A stretch of 64,000 bases of DNA from Marinobacter adhaerens HP15 (GTDB taxonomy: Bacteria > Pseudomonadota > Gammaproteobacteria > Pseudomonadales > Oleiphilaceae): assembly GCF_000166295.1 (NCBI RefSeq), contig NC_017506.1, positions 2,976,001 through 3,040,000 of the forward strand. The letters run 5' to 3'. Shown here piece after piece: positions 44,914 through 53,396 of the stretch. Made by a program: the position numbers and the translations under genes. The notes beneath the pieces are model-generated. The model did not search any database, was not told the origin of the DNA, and worked only from the letters and a program-made list of their open reading frames with translations. Positions within the stretch are counted from its first letter, which is position 1, and the number at the start of each line of letters is the position of its first letter.

Positions 44914-45612
44914 GTGCCAATGGCAAACCCTAGACGAAAAGAGTCCGTAGCCGACAGGGTCTATGAGGCCCTGAAAGAGGACATCTTCGAGTTCCGCCTG
45001 ATCCCTGGCGACCGATTCAGCGAGGGGGATGTCGGAACCCGCCTGAACGCAAGCCGGACACCGGTGCGGGAAGCACTGTACCGCTTGCAGCGGGAGGGCC
45101 ATGTGGAGGTGCTGTTCCGCAGTGGCTGGCAGGTAAAGCCATTCGATTTCCAGCAGGTGGAGGAACTCTATGACCTGCGCATCACCCTCGAACGGGCGGC
45201 CGTGCACAAGATCTGCAACCTGCCTGAAGAGCCCGCAGCACTGCGAACCCTGGTAGCCCTCTGGAACCCGGACCATCCATCCGAGCGTGCGGTGGGCAGC
45301 ACCGTCAGAATGCTGGACGAGAGCTTTCACTGCGATCTGATGGCCGCTGCCGGAAACCGGGAGATGACACGAATTCATCGTGAGATCACCGACAGGCTGA
45401 GAATTGTGCGGCGCCTGGACTTCAGCCGGGACGAGCGTATTGATGCCACTTACCTGGAGCATGCCGCGATTCTGGAGGCACTGCGCAACGGGCAGGCAAG
45501 CGAGGCGGCGGATCGTCTCACCCGTCATATCCGTGCCAGCCAGAAGGCCGTGCGGGAAATCACCATGGAGCGAATCCGCGAGGCGGCTGCCGCCCACCGC
45601 AGTGAGAAATAA
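44914..45612 (+). CDS. GntR-family regulator (FCD type)
   Basis: A 232-residue regulator. Residues 10-75 are a winged helix (VADRVYEALKEDIFEF, then LNASRTPVREALYRLQREG). The rest is an FCD-like helical ligand domain with metal-type acidic/His residues (DESFHCDLM, and EHAAILEAL). A GTG at 44914 has better spacing to ribosome site AGGGG than the ATG at 44920. It follows atzF by 38 bases, and the paired GTATAC sites are plausible targets. Confidence 0.88.
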   Translation: MPMANPRRKESVADRVYEALKEDIFEFRLIPGDRFSEGDVGTRLNASRTPVREALYRLQREGHVEVLFRSGWQVKPFDFQQVEELYDLRITLERAAVHKICNLPEEPAALRTLVALWNPDHPSERAVGSTVRMLDESFHCDLMAAAGNREMTRIHREITDRLRIVRRLDFSRDERIDATYLEHAAILEALRNGQASEAADRLTRHIRASQKAVREITMERIREAAAAHRSEK

Positions 45613-45681
45613 ATTGCCTCTCAGGCCCCGAAAATACTGAACTCAGGTTCATTTTGACACCCGCCGAAAAGCTTACAGATT

Positions 45682-45699
45682 CGTAAGATATATCGCACA
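45682..45699 (+). promoter_or_regulatory. Imperfect GacA/UvrY box upstream of the GGA-rich RNA
   Basis: CGTAAGATATATCGCACA fits the 18-base GacA/UvrY pattern TGTAAGA-N4-TCTTACA at 11 of 14 arm positions. It lies about 65 bases upstream of the expected RNA start, the usual place for this box at rsm/csr RNA promoters. TAGAAT at 45743-45748 could be the -10 element. Confidence 0.5.
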
Positions 45700-45753
45700 A
45701 ACCATGGAGCGATTCTCCGATAGGTAGGAATTCGATACACAGTAGAATGATCA

Positions 45754-45965
45754 GTGTCAGGGATGACAAGCCAGCAAGGAACGTTGGCTCAAGGACGAGA
45801 ACTCCAGGGAAGAGCCCTCCGCGGCTCGGGAGTTGCCCGAAGGATCAGGGCTTACAGGGATGGTCACAGGGAAGACGCGCTCAGGATGAGTCGCACGCCT
45901 GAGGGAACAGGCAGGGGTCAGCCACGGAATCGGGGATCACAAGGAATGTGGTCCCGTCCGTGCAC
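45754..45965 (+). ncRNA. CsrB/RsmZ-like CsrA-sequestering RNA
   Basis: About 210 bases of non-coding sequence hold 12 GGA triplets at 45761-45945, most as AGGGA, AAGGA or AGGAT in loops of short stems. Examples are GTC-AGGGAT-GAC (45756), CTC-AAGGAC-GAG (45788), GCCC-GAAGGATCA-GGGC (45835) and GCCTG-AGGGAA-CAGGC (45897). A long closing hairpin (CACGGA at 45923 with TCCGTG to 45962) ends it. This is the hallmark of CsrB/RsmY/RsmZ RNAs, which titrate the translational regulator CsrA/RsmA. A GacA-like box lies upstream. The 3' end is uncertain because no T-run follows. No protein gene is seen in 45613-46067. Confidence 0.8.
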
Positions 45966-46067
45966 TTCCCATACCCACCGACATTTCTGCTCTCTTCTTA
46001 CATTTCGCTTCTGCTGCTTTGCGCCCTGGCACACAACCATAAATGCAAATCTCAGGAGCTTGAATTC

Positions 46068-46337
46068 ATGAAGCGCACACCGCTTTTCGCAACTCTTATT
46101 CTGCTGTTCAGCCTGGTTACCGGTTTTGCCTACGCCCAGGACGCCGCTATCAATATCAACACAGCCGATGTGGCTACCCTCGCCAGCCTGAACGGCATTG
46201 GCCAGAGCAAGGCCGAAGCCATCGTTGCCTATCGCGAAGCGAATGGCCCTTTTGCAGTTACCGCAGACCTGGCAAATGTGAAGGGCATTGGCGAACGTAC
46301 CATCGAGAAAAATGCCGCGCGCCTGACCGTGAAGTAA
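46068..46337 (+). CDS. ComEA-like helix-hairpin-helix protein
   Basis: An 89-residue exported protein: signal peptide ending AYAQ (about residue 23), then a double helix-hairpin-helix (ININTADVATLASLNGIGQSK in part, GPFAVTADLANVKGIGERT). This is the short ComEA type that binds double-stranded DNA in the periplasm during natural transformation. Start ATG 46068 with ribosome site CAGGAG; the ORF extending to 45948 overlaps the regulatory RNA. Confidence 0.9.
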   Translation: MKRTPLFATLILLFSLVTGFAYAQDAAININTADVATLASLNGIGQSKAEAIVAYREANGPFAVTADLANVKGIGERTIEKNAARLTVK

Positions 46338-46488
46338 TACCCCGGGCAGTGGCGCGCTGCCGCTGCCCTTCCTCTTTCTAAATCCCCTCCCTTCCTCTTT
46401 ACTGCTGCCCATAAAGTCGTCTGGCAACACCGCGCTCGCCACCCTATTATAGCTGGATAACAATTCAAAAACCGTTGAGCATCCGCAC

Positions 46489-47268
46489 ATGGTTGATCCG
46501 ATCAAGGTTTATCCTGCAAAACCCGCGAAAGTCTATTTCTACGGCACCTGTCTGGTGGACATGTTCTACCCCGATGCGGGCATTGCCGGCGTGGAACTCC
46601 TGGAGCGTGAAGGCATTGAGGTGCTGTTTCCCCAGAACCAGACCTGCTGTGGCCAGCCAGCCTACACCTCCGGTTATCACGACGAGGCCCGATCAGTAGC
46701 CAGGGCCCAGCTCGACCTGTTCCCCGGCGACTGGCCCATTGTGGTGCCATCCGGCTCCTGTGGCGGGATGATGCGCAAGCACTACCCCGACCTGTTCGAG
46801 GACACCACGGATGAGGTGAAAGCCGCTGAGGTTGCGGGCCGGGTCTGGGAGCTGACGGATTTTCTGCTCAATGTGTGCCACATCAAACTGGAAGATCTGG
46901 GCGAACCCACCACCGTGGCCATGCACACCTCCTGTTCCGCCCGCCGCGAAATGGGCGTGGCCGAAGTTGGACCTAAACTGCTGGGACAACTCAAAAACGT
47001 GAACCTGGTGGAGCAGATCCGGCCGGAGGAATGCTGCGGGTTTGGCGGCACCTTTGCGGTTCGCCATCCGGAGATTTCCAGCGCCATGGTGAGCGAGAAG
47101 GTGGACGCTCTGGTGGATACCGGCACCAGGCAGTTTGTCACCACCGATTGCGGCTGCCTGATGAACATCGCCGGCTACGCCGAGAAGAACCAGAAGCCTG
47201 TTGAAGGCCAGCACATTCTCAGTTTCCTGTGGTCGCGCACCCAGGGCAAAGGGGGGCAGCAGTCATGA
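46489..47268 (+). CDS. lldE: Lactate oxidation Fe-S protein LldE/LutA
   Basis: A 259-residue protein with two cysteine-rich CCG domains (NQTCCGQPAYTSGY and EECCGFGGTFAVRHPEI), which hold Fe-S clusters. It is the electron-transfer subunit of the LldEFG (LutABC) L-lactate dehydrogenase complex. The start at 46489 has only a weak ribosome site. Its stop overlaps the start of lldF (ATGA). The lldP carrier and regulator normally found nearby are not in the window. Confidence 0.93.
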   Translation: MVDPIKVYPAKPAKVYFYGTCLVDMFYPDAGIAGVELLEREGIEVLFPQNQTCCGQPAYTSGYHDEARSVARAQLDLFPGDWPIVVPSGSCGGMMRKHYPDLFEDTTDEVKAAEVAGRVWELTDFLLNVCHIKLEDLGEPTTVAMHTSCSARREMGVAEVGPKLLGQLKNVNLVEQIRPEECCGFGGTFAVRHPEISSAMVSEKVDALVDTGTRQFVTTDCGCLMNIAGYAEKNQKPVEGQHILSFLWSRTQGKGGQQS

Positions 47269-48704
47269 GTGAGACAGCCGAGCACACTGGCCATCACATC
47301 GACGTAAAAGAGTTCCATCCGCGGGCTCAGGCGGCCATTCACGACCCCAAGATCCGCAAGAATTTCCGCAGCGCCATGGACGGGCTGATGTCCAAGCGCA
47401 AGACGGCGTTCGAGGGCTGGGATCTGGAAACCCTCCGGGATCTCGGTGCCAACGTCCGCCTCCGCGCCCTGGCCAATCTGCCAGACTTGCTGGAGCAGCT
47501 AGAAAAAAAGCTGATCGAAAACGGCATCAAGGTGCACTGGGCGGTGGACGGCGACGAGGCCTGCCGGATTGTGCGGGATATCTGCAAGGCGCGGGATGCC
47601 AAGACAGTGATCAAGGGCAAGTCCATGGTCTCCGAGGAAATGGAGCTGAACCATTACCTGGAGGAACAGGGGATCGAAGCCCTGGAATCGGACCTGGGCG
47701 AGTATATTGTGCAGTTGGCGGATGAAACGCCATCGCACATCATCATGCCGGCAATTCACAAGAACACCGGCGAGATCTCCCAGTTGCTGCACGAGAAAAC
47801 CGGCACGGATCTCTCCAACGATGTGGAATACCTCACCGCCAGTGCCCGCCTGCAATTGCGGGAAAAGTTCATGAATGCCGATGTGGGCGTTTCCGGGGTT
47901 AACTTTGCGGTGGCGGAGACCGGCACCCTGTGCCTGGTGGAAAACGAAGGCAACGGCCGGATGACCACCACGGTGCCCAAGTGCCATATTGCCGTTACCG
48001 GTATCGAGAAAGTGGTGCCGAGCATGGAGGACGTCTCTGCCCTGCTCGCCCTGCTGACCCGATCTGCCACAGGCCAGCATATCACCACCTACTTCAACAT
48101 GATTTCCGGCCCGCGCAAGGCAGAGGAGCTGGACGGGCCTGAAGAAGTGCATCTGGTGCTGGTGGATAACGGCCGCTCGTCGATCTACCAGGACGACGAG
48201 CTGCTGGACACGCTGCGCTGCATCCGTTGCGGCGCCTGCATGAACCACTGCCCGGTGTACACACGGGTAGGCGGCCATGCCTATGGCACCACCTATCCGG
48301 GCCCGATCGGCAAGATCCTGATGCCGCACCTGATTGGCCTGGACGAAGGCCGGCACCTACCCAGCGCCTCCAGCCTGTGTGGCGCCTGCGGCGAGGTCTG
48401 CCCGGTGAAAATCCCCATTCCCGATCTGTTGGTGCGACTGCGCCAGGAATCGGTGGATGGCGATAAGCTCCACCCGGCCAAGGTCCGTGGCCACGGGGCC
48501 AAGCGAAGCTCCATGGAAGCGATGATCTGGAAAGGCTGGGCCTGGATGCATGCCAGCCCCGGCATTTATCGCTTCGGCACCGGTGCCGCCAGCAAATTCA
48601 GGGCATTGCAGCCCTCGAAAGCGGGCGCCTGGACCGATTACCGCACGGCGCCCAAACTGGCGGCCAAAACCCTGCACCAGCGGATGAAGGAGCGTGGCCA
48701 ATGA
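47265..48704 (+). CDS. lldF: Lactate oxidation Fe-S protein LldF/LutB
   Basis: A 479-residue protein. An N-terminal LUD domain (KGKSMVSEEMELNHYLE, ETGTLCLVENEGN) is followed by two ferredoxin-like clusters, CIRCGACMNHCPVY and CGACGEVCPVKIP. It is the central electron carrier of the LldEFG complex. ATG at 47265 overlaps the lldE stop; the stop overlaps lldG. Confidence 0.95.
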   Translation: MSETAEHTGHHIDVKEFHPRAQAAIHDPKIRKNFRSAMDGLMSKRKTAFEGWDLETLRDLGANVRLRALANLPDLLEQLEKKLIENGIKVHWAVDGDEACRIVRDICKARDAKTVIKGKSMVSEEMELNHYLEEQGIEALESDLGEYIVQLADETPSHIIMPAIHKNTGEISQLLHEKTGTDLSNDVEYLTASARLQLREKFMNADVGVSGVNFAVAETGTLCLVENEGNGRMTTTVPKCHIAVTGIEKVVPSMEDVSALLALLTRSATGQHITTYFNMISGPRKAEELDGPEEVHLVLVDNGRSSIYQDDELLDTLRCIRCGACMNHCPVYTRVGGHAYGTTYPGPIGKILMPHLIGLDEGRHLPSASSLCGACGEVCPVKIPIPDLLVRLRQESVDGDKLHPAKVRGHGAKRSSMEAMIWKGWAWMHASPGIYRFGTGAASKFRALQPSKAGAWTDYRTAPKLAAKTLHQRMKERGQ

Positions 48705-49354
48705 GTTCCCGGGAAACGATTCTTCAGCGTCTGCGCAACCGAACCGGCGGTGAACTGACGGTGCCGGAGTGCGACTTCTCTGTTCTGGTACGGGATGACT
48801 GGTCGACAAAGGAGCGTATCGAGCGGTTCGAGAAGATGATCGAGTCGGTCCACGGGGAGGTGCACCACTGCACCGAAGACATGTGGATGGACCGCCTGGC
48901 CGAGGTGCTGAACACCCGCGGCGCCAGGAATCTGCTGATTCCGAAGCAACACGAAATCGGACAGTCCCTTCGCTCTGCCGGTCGTAACGATCTGCCGGAA
49001 CTGCTGATCTACGACGAGCCTATCGAAAGCTGGCAAGCGCACCTGTTCAACGAGGTGGACGCCAGCATCACGTCCACCCGCGGCGGTATTGCCGAAACCG
49101 GCTCGCTGATCCTGTGGCCAAACGAGGACGAGCCACGGCTCATGAGCCTGGTGCCGCCGGTGCACATTGCCGTGCTCCGGGCCTCTGAGCTCTATACCAC
49201 CTTCCACGAAGCCATGAAGGCCCAGAACTGGGCCGCTGGCATGCCGACCAATGCCCTGCTAATCTCTGGCCCTTCCAAAACCGCTGACATCGAGCAAACC
49301 CTTGCCTACGGTGTTCACGGTCCCAAAGAGCTGATTGTGTTGATTATTGAATGA
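48701..49354 (+). CDS. lldG: Lactate oxidation protein LldG/LutC
   Basis: A 217-residue LUD-domain protein, the third subunit of the lactate dehydrogenase complex. The segment ITSTRGGIAETGSLILWPNEDEPRL, shown here in part, and LISGPSKTADIEQTLAYGVHGPKEL are the LutC marks. Overlaps both neighbours by four bases (lldF and the EamA gene). Confidence 0.93.
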   Translation: MSSRETILQRLRNRTGGELTVPECDFSVLVRDDWSTKERIERFEKMIESVHGEVHHCTEDMWMDRLAEVLNTRGARNLLIPKQHEIGQSLRSAGRNDLPELLIYDEPIESWQAHLFNEVDASITSTRGGIAETGSLILWPNEDEPRLMSLVPPVHIAVLRASELYTTFHEAMKAQNWAAGMPTNALLISGPSKTADIEQTLAYGVHGPKELIVLIIE

Positions 49355-50304
49355 TCCAAGGCGCCCTGTTGATCGCCCTGGCTGCCCTGCTATGGGCGAC
49401 CACGGGCATTGTTGCGAAATTTCTGTTTACCGGTACCGAGCTGCAGGCCATTACGCTGGGCTTCCTGCGACTGGCGGTGGCCTTGCCGTTTTTCTGGCTG
49501 CTGATGCGACGGGAGCAGGCACGCCTTGAGCGGGCCAATCCGGGCGCTAAAGTGCCCGGCAGTTCCCTACGGAGCCTCACACGCCAGACCCTGATTCCGC
49601 TGGCCGCCCTTGGCCTGTTCCAGGCGTTCTACCAGGGCAGCTACCTTCTGGCCGTGGACCTCACCGGTGCCGGCATCGCCACCCTGATCGCGCTCTGCCT
49701 TCCGCCAGTACTGGTGGCAATTCTTGCTGCGCCTCTTCTGGGAGAAAAGCCCAGCCTTTTGACGGTTCTGTCGTTGTTTGCGGCCATCGCGGGCACGGGC
49801 ATGCTGGTTCTCAGCGATATGGACACCACCGGTACACTCCGGCTTGCGGGCATTCTAGTGGCGTTACTGGCCGCCTGCGTGTACACCGGTTTCACGCTGA
49901 CCAGCCGTTACAGCTCTACCGGGACACCGGTGTTCACCACGGCATTTATCTGCTTCTTCACGGCGGCGCTGATTCTGTTGCCGGTGGTCGCCCTGTCTGG
50001 CGGGTTCGAGGGGCTGGAAACCCTTGGTATCGGGCACTGGCTGATGGTGGTGTATGTGGGGGTGGTGCCAACCTGTATTGGCTATGTGTGCTTTTTCTCT
50101 GGCATGAAAACGACACCGGCCACGCTCTCCAGCATCATTGTGACTCTGGAACCGCTGTTTGTGGCGCTGCTGGCCTGGGTGTTTCTGGAGGAGATTCTGG
50201 GGCCGATTGGTATTGCGGGGGCACTGATACTGACCGCAGCGGTGGTGGTGGCCTCCCGCTACGGCCGTAAACCCGCAGCCGGCCAGGAGGCCGGTGCGGA
50301 GTAA
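49351..50304 (+). CDS. EamA/DMT family transporter
   Basis: A 317-residue, ten-helix drug/metabolite transporter made of two EamA repeats (LLIALAALLWATTGIVAKFL near the start, and LAGILVALLAACVYTGFTL in the second half). Substrate unknown; its translation overlap with lldG suggests a link to lactate or related organic acids, by position only. Confidence 0.9.
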   Translation: MIQGALLIALAALLWATTGIVAKFLFTGTELQAITLGFLRLAVALPFFWLLMRREQARLERANPGAKVPGSSLRSLTRQTLIPLAALGLFQAFYQGSYLLAVDLTGAGIATLIALCLPPVLVAILAAPLLGEKPSLLTVLSLFAAIAGTGMLVLSDMDTTGTLRLAGILVALLAACVYTGFTLTSRYSSTGTPVFTTAFICFFTAALILLPVVALSGGFEGLETLGIGHWLMVVYVGVVPTCIGYVCFFSGMKTTPATLSSIIVTLEPLFVALLAWVFLEEILGPIGIAGALILTAAVVVASRYGRKPAAGQEAGAE

Positions 50305-50310
50305 GGAAGA

Positions 50311-50859
50311 TCAGTCTTCCTTGCGCTGTTTCTCAAGCATGTCCGGCTGCAGGATTTCAATCCAGTAGCCGTCCGGGTCTTTGATAAAGGCCAGGCCTTT
50401 CATCTTGCCGTCGTCCGGCTTTTTCACAAACTCCACACCGAGCTTTTGAAAGCGGTCGCAGGCGGCGTAAACGTCTGGCACCGCTACGCCGATGTGGCCG
50501 AAGCCCTGGGGTTCGTCGTTGCCATTGTGGTAGCCGAAGTCGTTGTCGTCTTCGGTGCCCCAGTTGTGGGTGAGCTCAAGCATGGCTTCGCGGCCGAAGG
50601 TGTAGGTGGTGCGGTGGGCATCGTCCTGCGGCACGAGGCCGGCCTGGCGATCATCCAGGTAGCCAAGGAAATACAGGGTGAACTTCATTTCGGGGAAGTC
50701 CAGTTTGCGAACGAGGCGCATGCCCATCACTCGGGTGTAGAAGTCCATGGAGCGCTCGGGTTCCTTGATGCGCATCATGGTCTGGTTGAAGACGTAACCT
50801 TCGGTTTCGGGAACGGTTTCTTCGTATAGGCCAGGGGCCTGTTCGAAATGCTTGGGCAT
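50311..50859 (-). CDS. gloA: Glyoxalase I (lactoylglutathione lyase)
   Basis: A 182-residue glyoxalase I that turns the hemithioacetal of methylglyoxal and glutathione into S-lactoylglutathione. The metal ligands of the long form are recognisable: Gln in [10 protein letters not shown], Glu in [11 protein letters not shown], His in [10 protein letters not shown] and Glu in YWIEILQP. It is convergent with the EamA gene, six bases apart. D-lactate is the eventual product, next to a lactate-oxidation operon. Confidence 0.95.
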   Translation of the reverse strand: MPKHFEQAPGLYEETVPETEGYVFNQTMMRIKEPERSMDFYTRVMGMRLVRKLDFPEMKFTLYFLGYLDDRQAGLVPQDDAHRTTYTFGREAMLELTHNWGTEDDNDFGYHNGNDEPQGFGHIGVAVPDVYAACDRFQKLGVEFVKKPDDGKMKGLAFIKDPDGYWIEILQPDMLEKQRKED

Positions 50860-50932
50860 GTTGGTTTTCCCTTCTTTTTCGCAGGATTCAAAGGTTATAC
50901 CTGTGTGCGTTTCAGGGAGATTTCAAGGGCGT

Positions 50933-50973
50933 GAAAAAAGACCCCGGGGCCAGAGACGAACCGCCGGGGTCTT
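50933..50973 (-). terminator. Intrinsic terminator, downstream of alkB
   Basis: On the minus strand AAGACCCCGG pairs with CCGGGGTCTT (10 bp, 50938-50947 and 50964-50973) and is followed by TTTTTTC. It lies about 180 bases beyond the alkB stop and would end that message. Confidence 0.75.
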
Positions 50974-51040
50974 GAGGGCCGGTTTTTTAGGCCGGCGTTT
51001 CTTCAGAGACGCTCTGAAGATCGGTGGCTGGCAGGGCCAT

Positions 51041-51116
51041 GAGGGGGGTTCTTTCTTCCGGGAATCCGAACTCGCTTCGCTCAGGCAGTCGTTTCCCTGC
51101 AGAAAGAACCCCCCTC
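51041..51116. repeat. Large inverted repeat between alkB and its terminator
   Basis: GAGGGGGGTTCTTTC (51041-51055) and GAAAGAACCCCCCTC (51102-51116) are perfect 15-bp arms around a 46-base loop containing TCGCTTCGCTCAGGCAG. The shape is that of a repetitive extragenic palindromic element. Long open frames across it on both strands are not considered coding. Confidence 0.6.
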
Positions 51117-51153
51117 ACACCCCTGCCGACCGAACCTTTGGAGTGGCCCGCTT

Positions 51154-52290
51154 TCAGGCCAACTGGTGTTCTTCGCCTTCGTAATAAGCCTCTACCCTTG
51201 GGTTCATTACCCGCCGCCAGAGTGGGGGGAACATTGCCAGGACGATCATTGCGGAGTAGCCGGCCGGGAGCTGGGGGGCTACGTCGTGGTGGCGGAGGAT
51301 CTGGTATCTGCGTTTGGCCCAGGCGTGGTGGTCGCTGTGGCGTTGGAGGTGGAACAGGAAGACGTTGGTGAGGAAGTAGTTGCTGTTCCAGCTGTGTTCG
51401 GGGCCGGTGCGTTCGTAGCGGCCGTTTTCGAGTTTTCTCCGGTGCAGGCCGTAGTGTTCGAGGTAGTTGACGATTTCTAGGAGGGTGAATGCGATGAAGC
51501 TCTGGCCCAGGAAGAAGAGGGCGCCGAGCCAGCCGAAGGCGATGGTGAAACCAGCCAGTGCCAGGGCGCTGATGCTGTACCACCAGATCAGTTCGTTGCG
51601 CCAGCTGAGGGCTTTTTGGCCTTTGCGTTGCAGGCGTTCGGCTTCCAGTTTCCAAGCATTCAGGAAGTTGCGCATGTAGGCCTGGGGCAGGAAGTTGTAA
51701 AGGGACTGGTTGTAACGGGACGAGGAGGCGTCTTCCGGGGTGGAGACGTGTACGTGGTGGCCGCGCAGGTGTTCGACTTTGAAACCGGCGTAGCAGACCA
51801 GTGACAGCAGGAAGCCGCCAGCCCGGGTTTCGAGTTTTTCGTCTTTGTGGATGAGTTCGTGGGCGACGTTGATGCCGAGACCTCCGACGATGCCGATGGA
51901 GACGATCCAGCCAATACTGCCCACCAGGCTGAAGGTGCCGGATGCCAGTTCCAGCATGCTCCAGACCAGTAAGGCTGCAAAGCCTGCCACCCAGCCCAGG
52001 GTAATCGCTTTATAGAACCGTTCGCCGACCATCCGCGGCACGTCGGTTTCTTCATCCGGGTTCAGGGAATCCTTGCCGAGCAGCATGTCCAAGATCGGAA
52101 TGATCCCGAACACGACCACGGGGACGCCCCAGGAAAACAGGTTCACCAGATCAGTGGCCTGGCCGGCGGCCAGCAGCAGAGGCGGCAGCAACAGGGGCAC
52201 CATGGCGATCAGGTAGCTGTACTTCTTGAGGGTCAGCAATATCCTTCGGCGGGTGGCCTCTCGATTTACCGATAACTGCGTTGTGCTCAT
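51154..52290 (-). CDS. alkB: Alkane 1-monooxygenase AlkB
   Basis: A 378-residue membrane di-iron hydroxylase that oxidises medium-chain n-alkanes at the terminal carbon with rubredoxin as electron donor. Histidine boxes: HELIH 144-148, HLRGHH 174-179 and LQRHSDHH 315-322, plus the EHYGLHR signature near 279. Six membrane helices are visible. No rubredoxin gene is in the window. A GntR gene is divergent, 251 bases away. Confidence 0.97.
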   Translation of the reverse strand: MSTTQLSVNREATRRRILLTLKKYSYLIAMVPLLLPPLLLAAGQATDLVNLFSWGVPVVVFGIIPILDMLLGKDSLNPDEETDVPRMVGERFYKAITLGWVAGFAALLVWSMLELASGTFSLVGSIGWIVSIGIVGGLGINVAHELIHKDEKLETRAGGFLLSLVCYAGFKVEHLRGHHVHVSTPEDASSSRYNQSLYNFLPQAYMRNFLNAWKLEAERLQRKGQKALSWRNELIWWYSISALALAGFTIAFGWLGALFFLGQSFIAFTLLEIVNYLEHYGLHRRKLENGRYERTGPEHSWNSNYFLTNVFLFHLQRHSDHHAWAKRRYQILRHHDVAPQLPAGYSAMIVLAMFPPLWRRVMNPRVEAYYEGEEHQLA

Positions 52291-52350
52291 TGGGTTCTCT
52301 CCATCAAATGCTTGTTGGTGAAACTCTGATCACCTGTTGTTTTGTGCATT

Positions 52351-52363
52351 ATTGTCCTACAAT
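52351..52363. promoter_or_regulatory. Dyad ATTGTCCTACAAT in the alkB-gntR gap
   Basis: Five-base arms ATTGT/ACAAT around CCT form a perfect dyad, 61 bases upstream of the alkB start. It is a candidate GntR or RNA polymerase-blocking site. Confidence 0.4.
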
Positions 52364-52396
52364 ACATCAGTCGTCAACATTTCTGGCGAGGTTTTT

Positions 52397-52408
52397 TGAC
52401 AATTGTCA
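52397..52408. promoter_or_regulatory. Palindrome TGACAATTGTCA in the alkB-gntR gap
   Basis: A perfect 12-bp palindrome between alkB and the divergent GntR gene, directly behind a T-run. Together with the dyad at 52351 it suggests the GntR protein controls both genes. Confidence 0.45.
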
Positions 52409-52541
52409 GGAAGCCCCGCCGAATCAAGGCGTTGTCGCTATCGCACTCCGAGGCTGTGATAAACTCATGCGCATACACTCTTCCGCCGGTCGGCTTACCT
52501 CAGCAGCCGACCGGTTCTTTCGACCTGTCCAGAGAGCCTTT

Positions 52542-53201
52542 ATGGATTTTCAGGTGCCGAACACACTGGCCGAGCAGATTGCCAATTACCTGGCAGAACG
52601 GATCATGACCGGGCAGATTCGCCCGGGTGAGCGGATTCAGGAGGCCACGCTCGCCGGTGAACTGAAGGTGAGCCGGGCTTCGGTGAAGGAAGCCCTGTAC
52701 ACCCTGGAGCGCTGGCACCTGGTGGAGATCACGCCCCGTAAGGGCGCTTCGGCAACCCGGCTGGATGCGGCCCATGCTTCGGAGCTCTACGACGTTTATA
52801 TGCACTTGCTGATGATGATGGCGGTGCGTTTGTGCGAGCGCTGGCAGGAACGCGACAAGCCTCTGGTGCTTGGGGCGGTGAGCAAGGTTGTTGACAAGAT
52901 AAACGATGGCTCTGCCGACATCTCCGGGGTGGTTGAGGCGAGTTTTGGTGTGATGGATGCCTGTTGTGAGGTGGTTGGGAATCCTTATCTCACGGAGGCG
53001 CTGTCGAATTTCAAGCCGGCGGTCAGTCGGGCCTATTATCTGAGTGCCGATCGGTATCGTCGGGGTTTGACGCAGACCAGTGAGTTTTTTGCCAATCTGC
53101 CGCAGGCTGTTCTGGCGCGGGATTCGGTCAAGGCGCAGGCGTTGATTCGGGAATTTGCGGAGCACCAGAAGTCTCTTATTCAGCAGGCTTTGGCTTCGTA
53201 G
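52542..53201 (+). CDS. GntR-family regulator near alkB
   Basis: A 219-residue regulator with a winged helix (LAEQIANYLAERIMTGQIRPG in spaced form, and LKVSRASVKEALYTLERW) and a helical C-terminal domain with FCD-like length but few of its metal ligands. ATG 52542 is chosen since the domain begins there; the frame opens 261 bases earlier without homology. Divergent from alkB, so alkane-gene control is the likely task. Confidence 0.85.
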   Translation: MDFQVPNTLAEQIANYLAERIMTGQIRPGERIQEATLAGELKVSRASVKEALYTLERWHLVEITPRKGASATRLDAAHASELYDVYMHLLMMMAVRLCERWQERDKPLVLGAVSKVVDKINDGSADISGVVEASFGVMDACCEVVGNPYLTEALSNFKPAVSRAYYLSADRYRRGLTQTSEFFANLPQAVLARDSVKAQALIREFAEHQKSLIQQALAS

Positions 53202-53396
53202 TCCGAGCTTTGCCCCAACCTCTCCGGTGGCCTCTTCGTGTGACAGAGCTCACGGATCTTTTTCGCTTCACCCCCTATCGTAACAGTCTGTAACAAACCA
53301 AAGTTTTTGCTGCATTGGTTGTGCTGTCCCCCTGCGGCCCGGGGAGCGTTGAACGCTCACCACTAAAAAACAATAAACCAGACTTTTGGGGCCACC

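Noticed and set aside
45671..45690. CTTAC-N6-GTAAG dyad as the GacA box
   Set aside because: The arms are in the reverse order from the GacA/UvrY consensus; the overlapping 18-base element at 45682-45699 fits better.
46452..46470. GGATAACAATTC resembles part of a lac operator
   Set aside because: Only one half of the operator is matched, there is no lac context, and it precedes the lactate oxidation genes by chance.
50987..51655. Arg/Pro-rich 222-codon frame overlapping the alkB end
   Set aside because: It runs through the inverted repeat and the out-of-frame alkB sequence and has the low-complexity look of a shadow frame.
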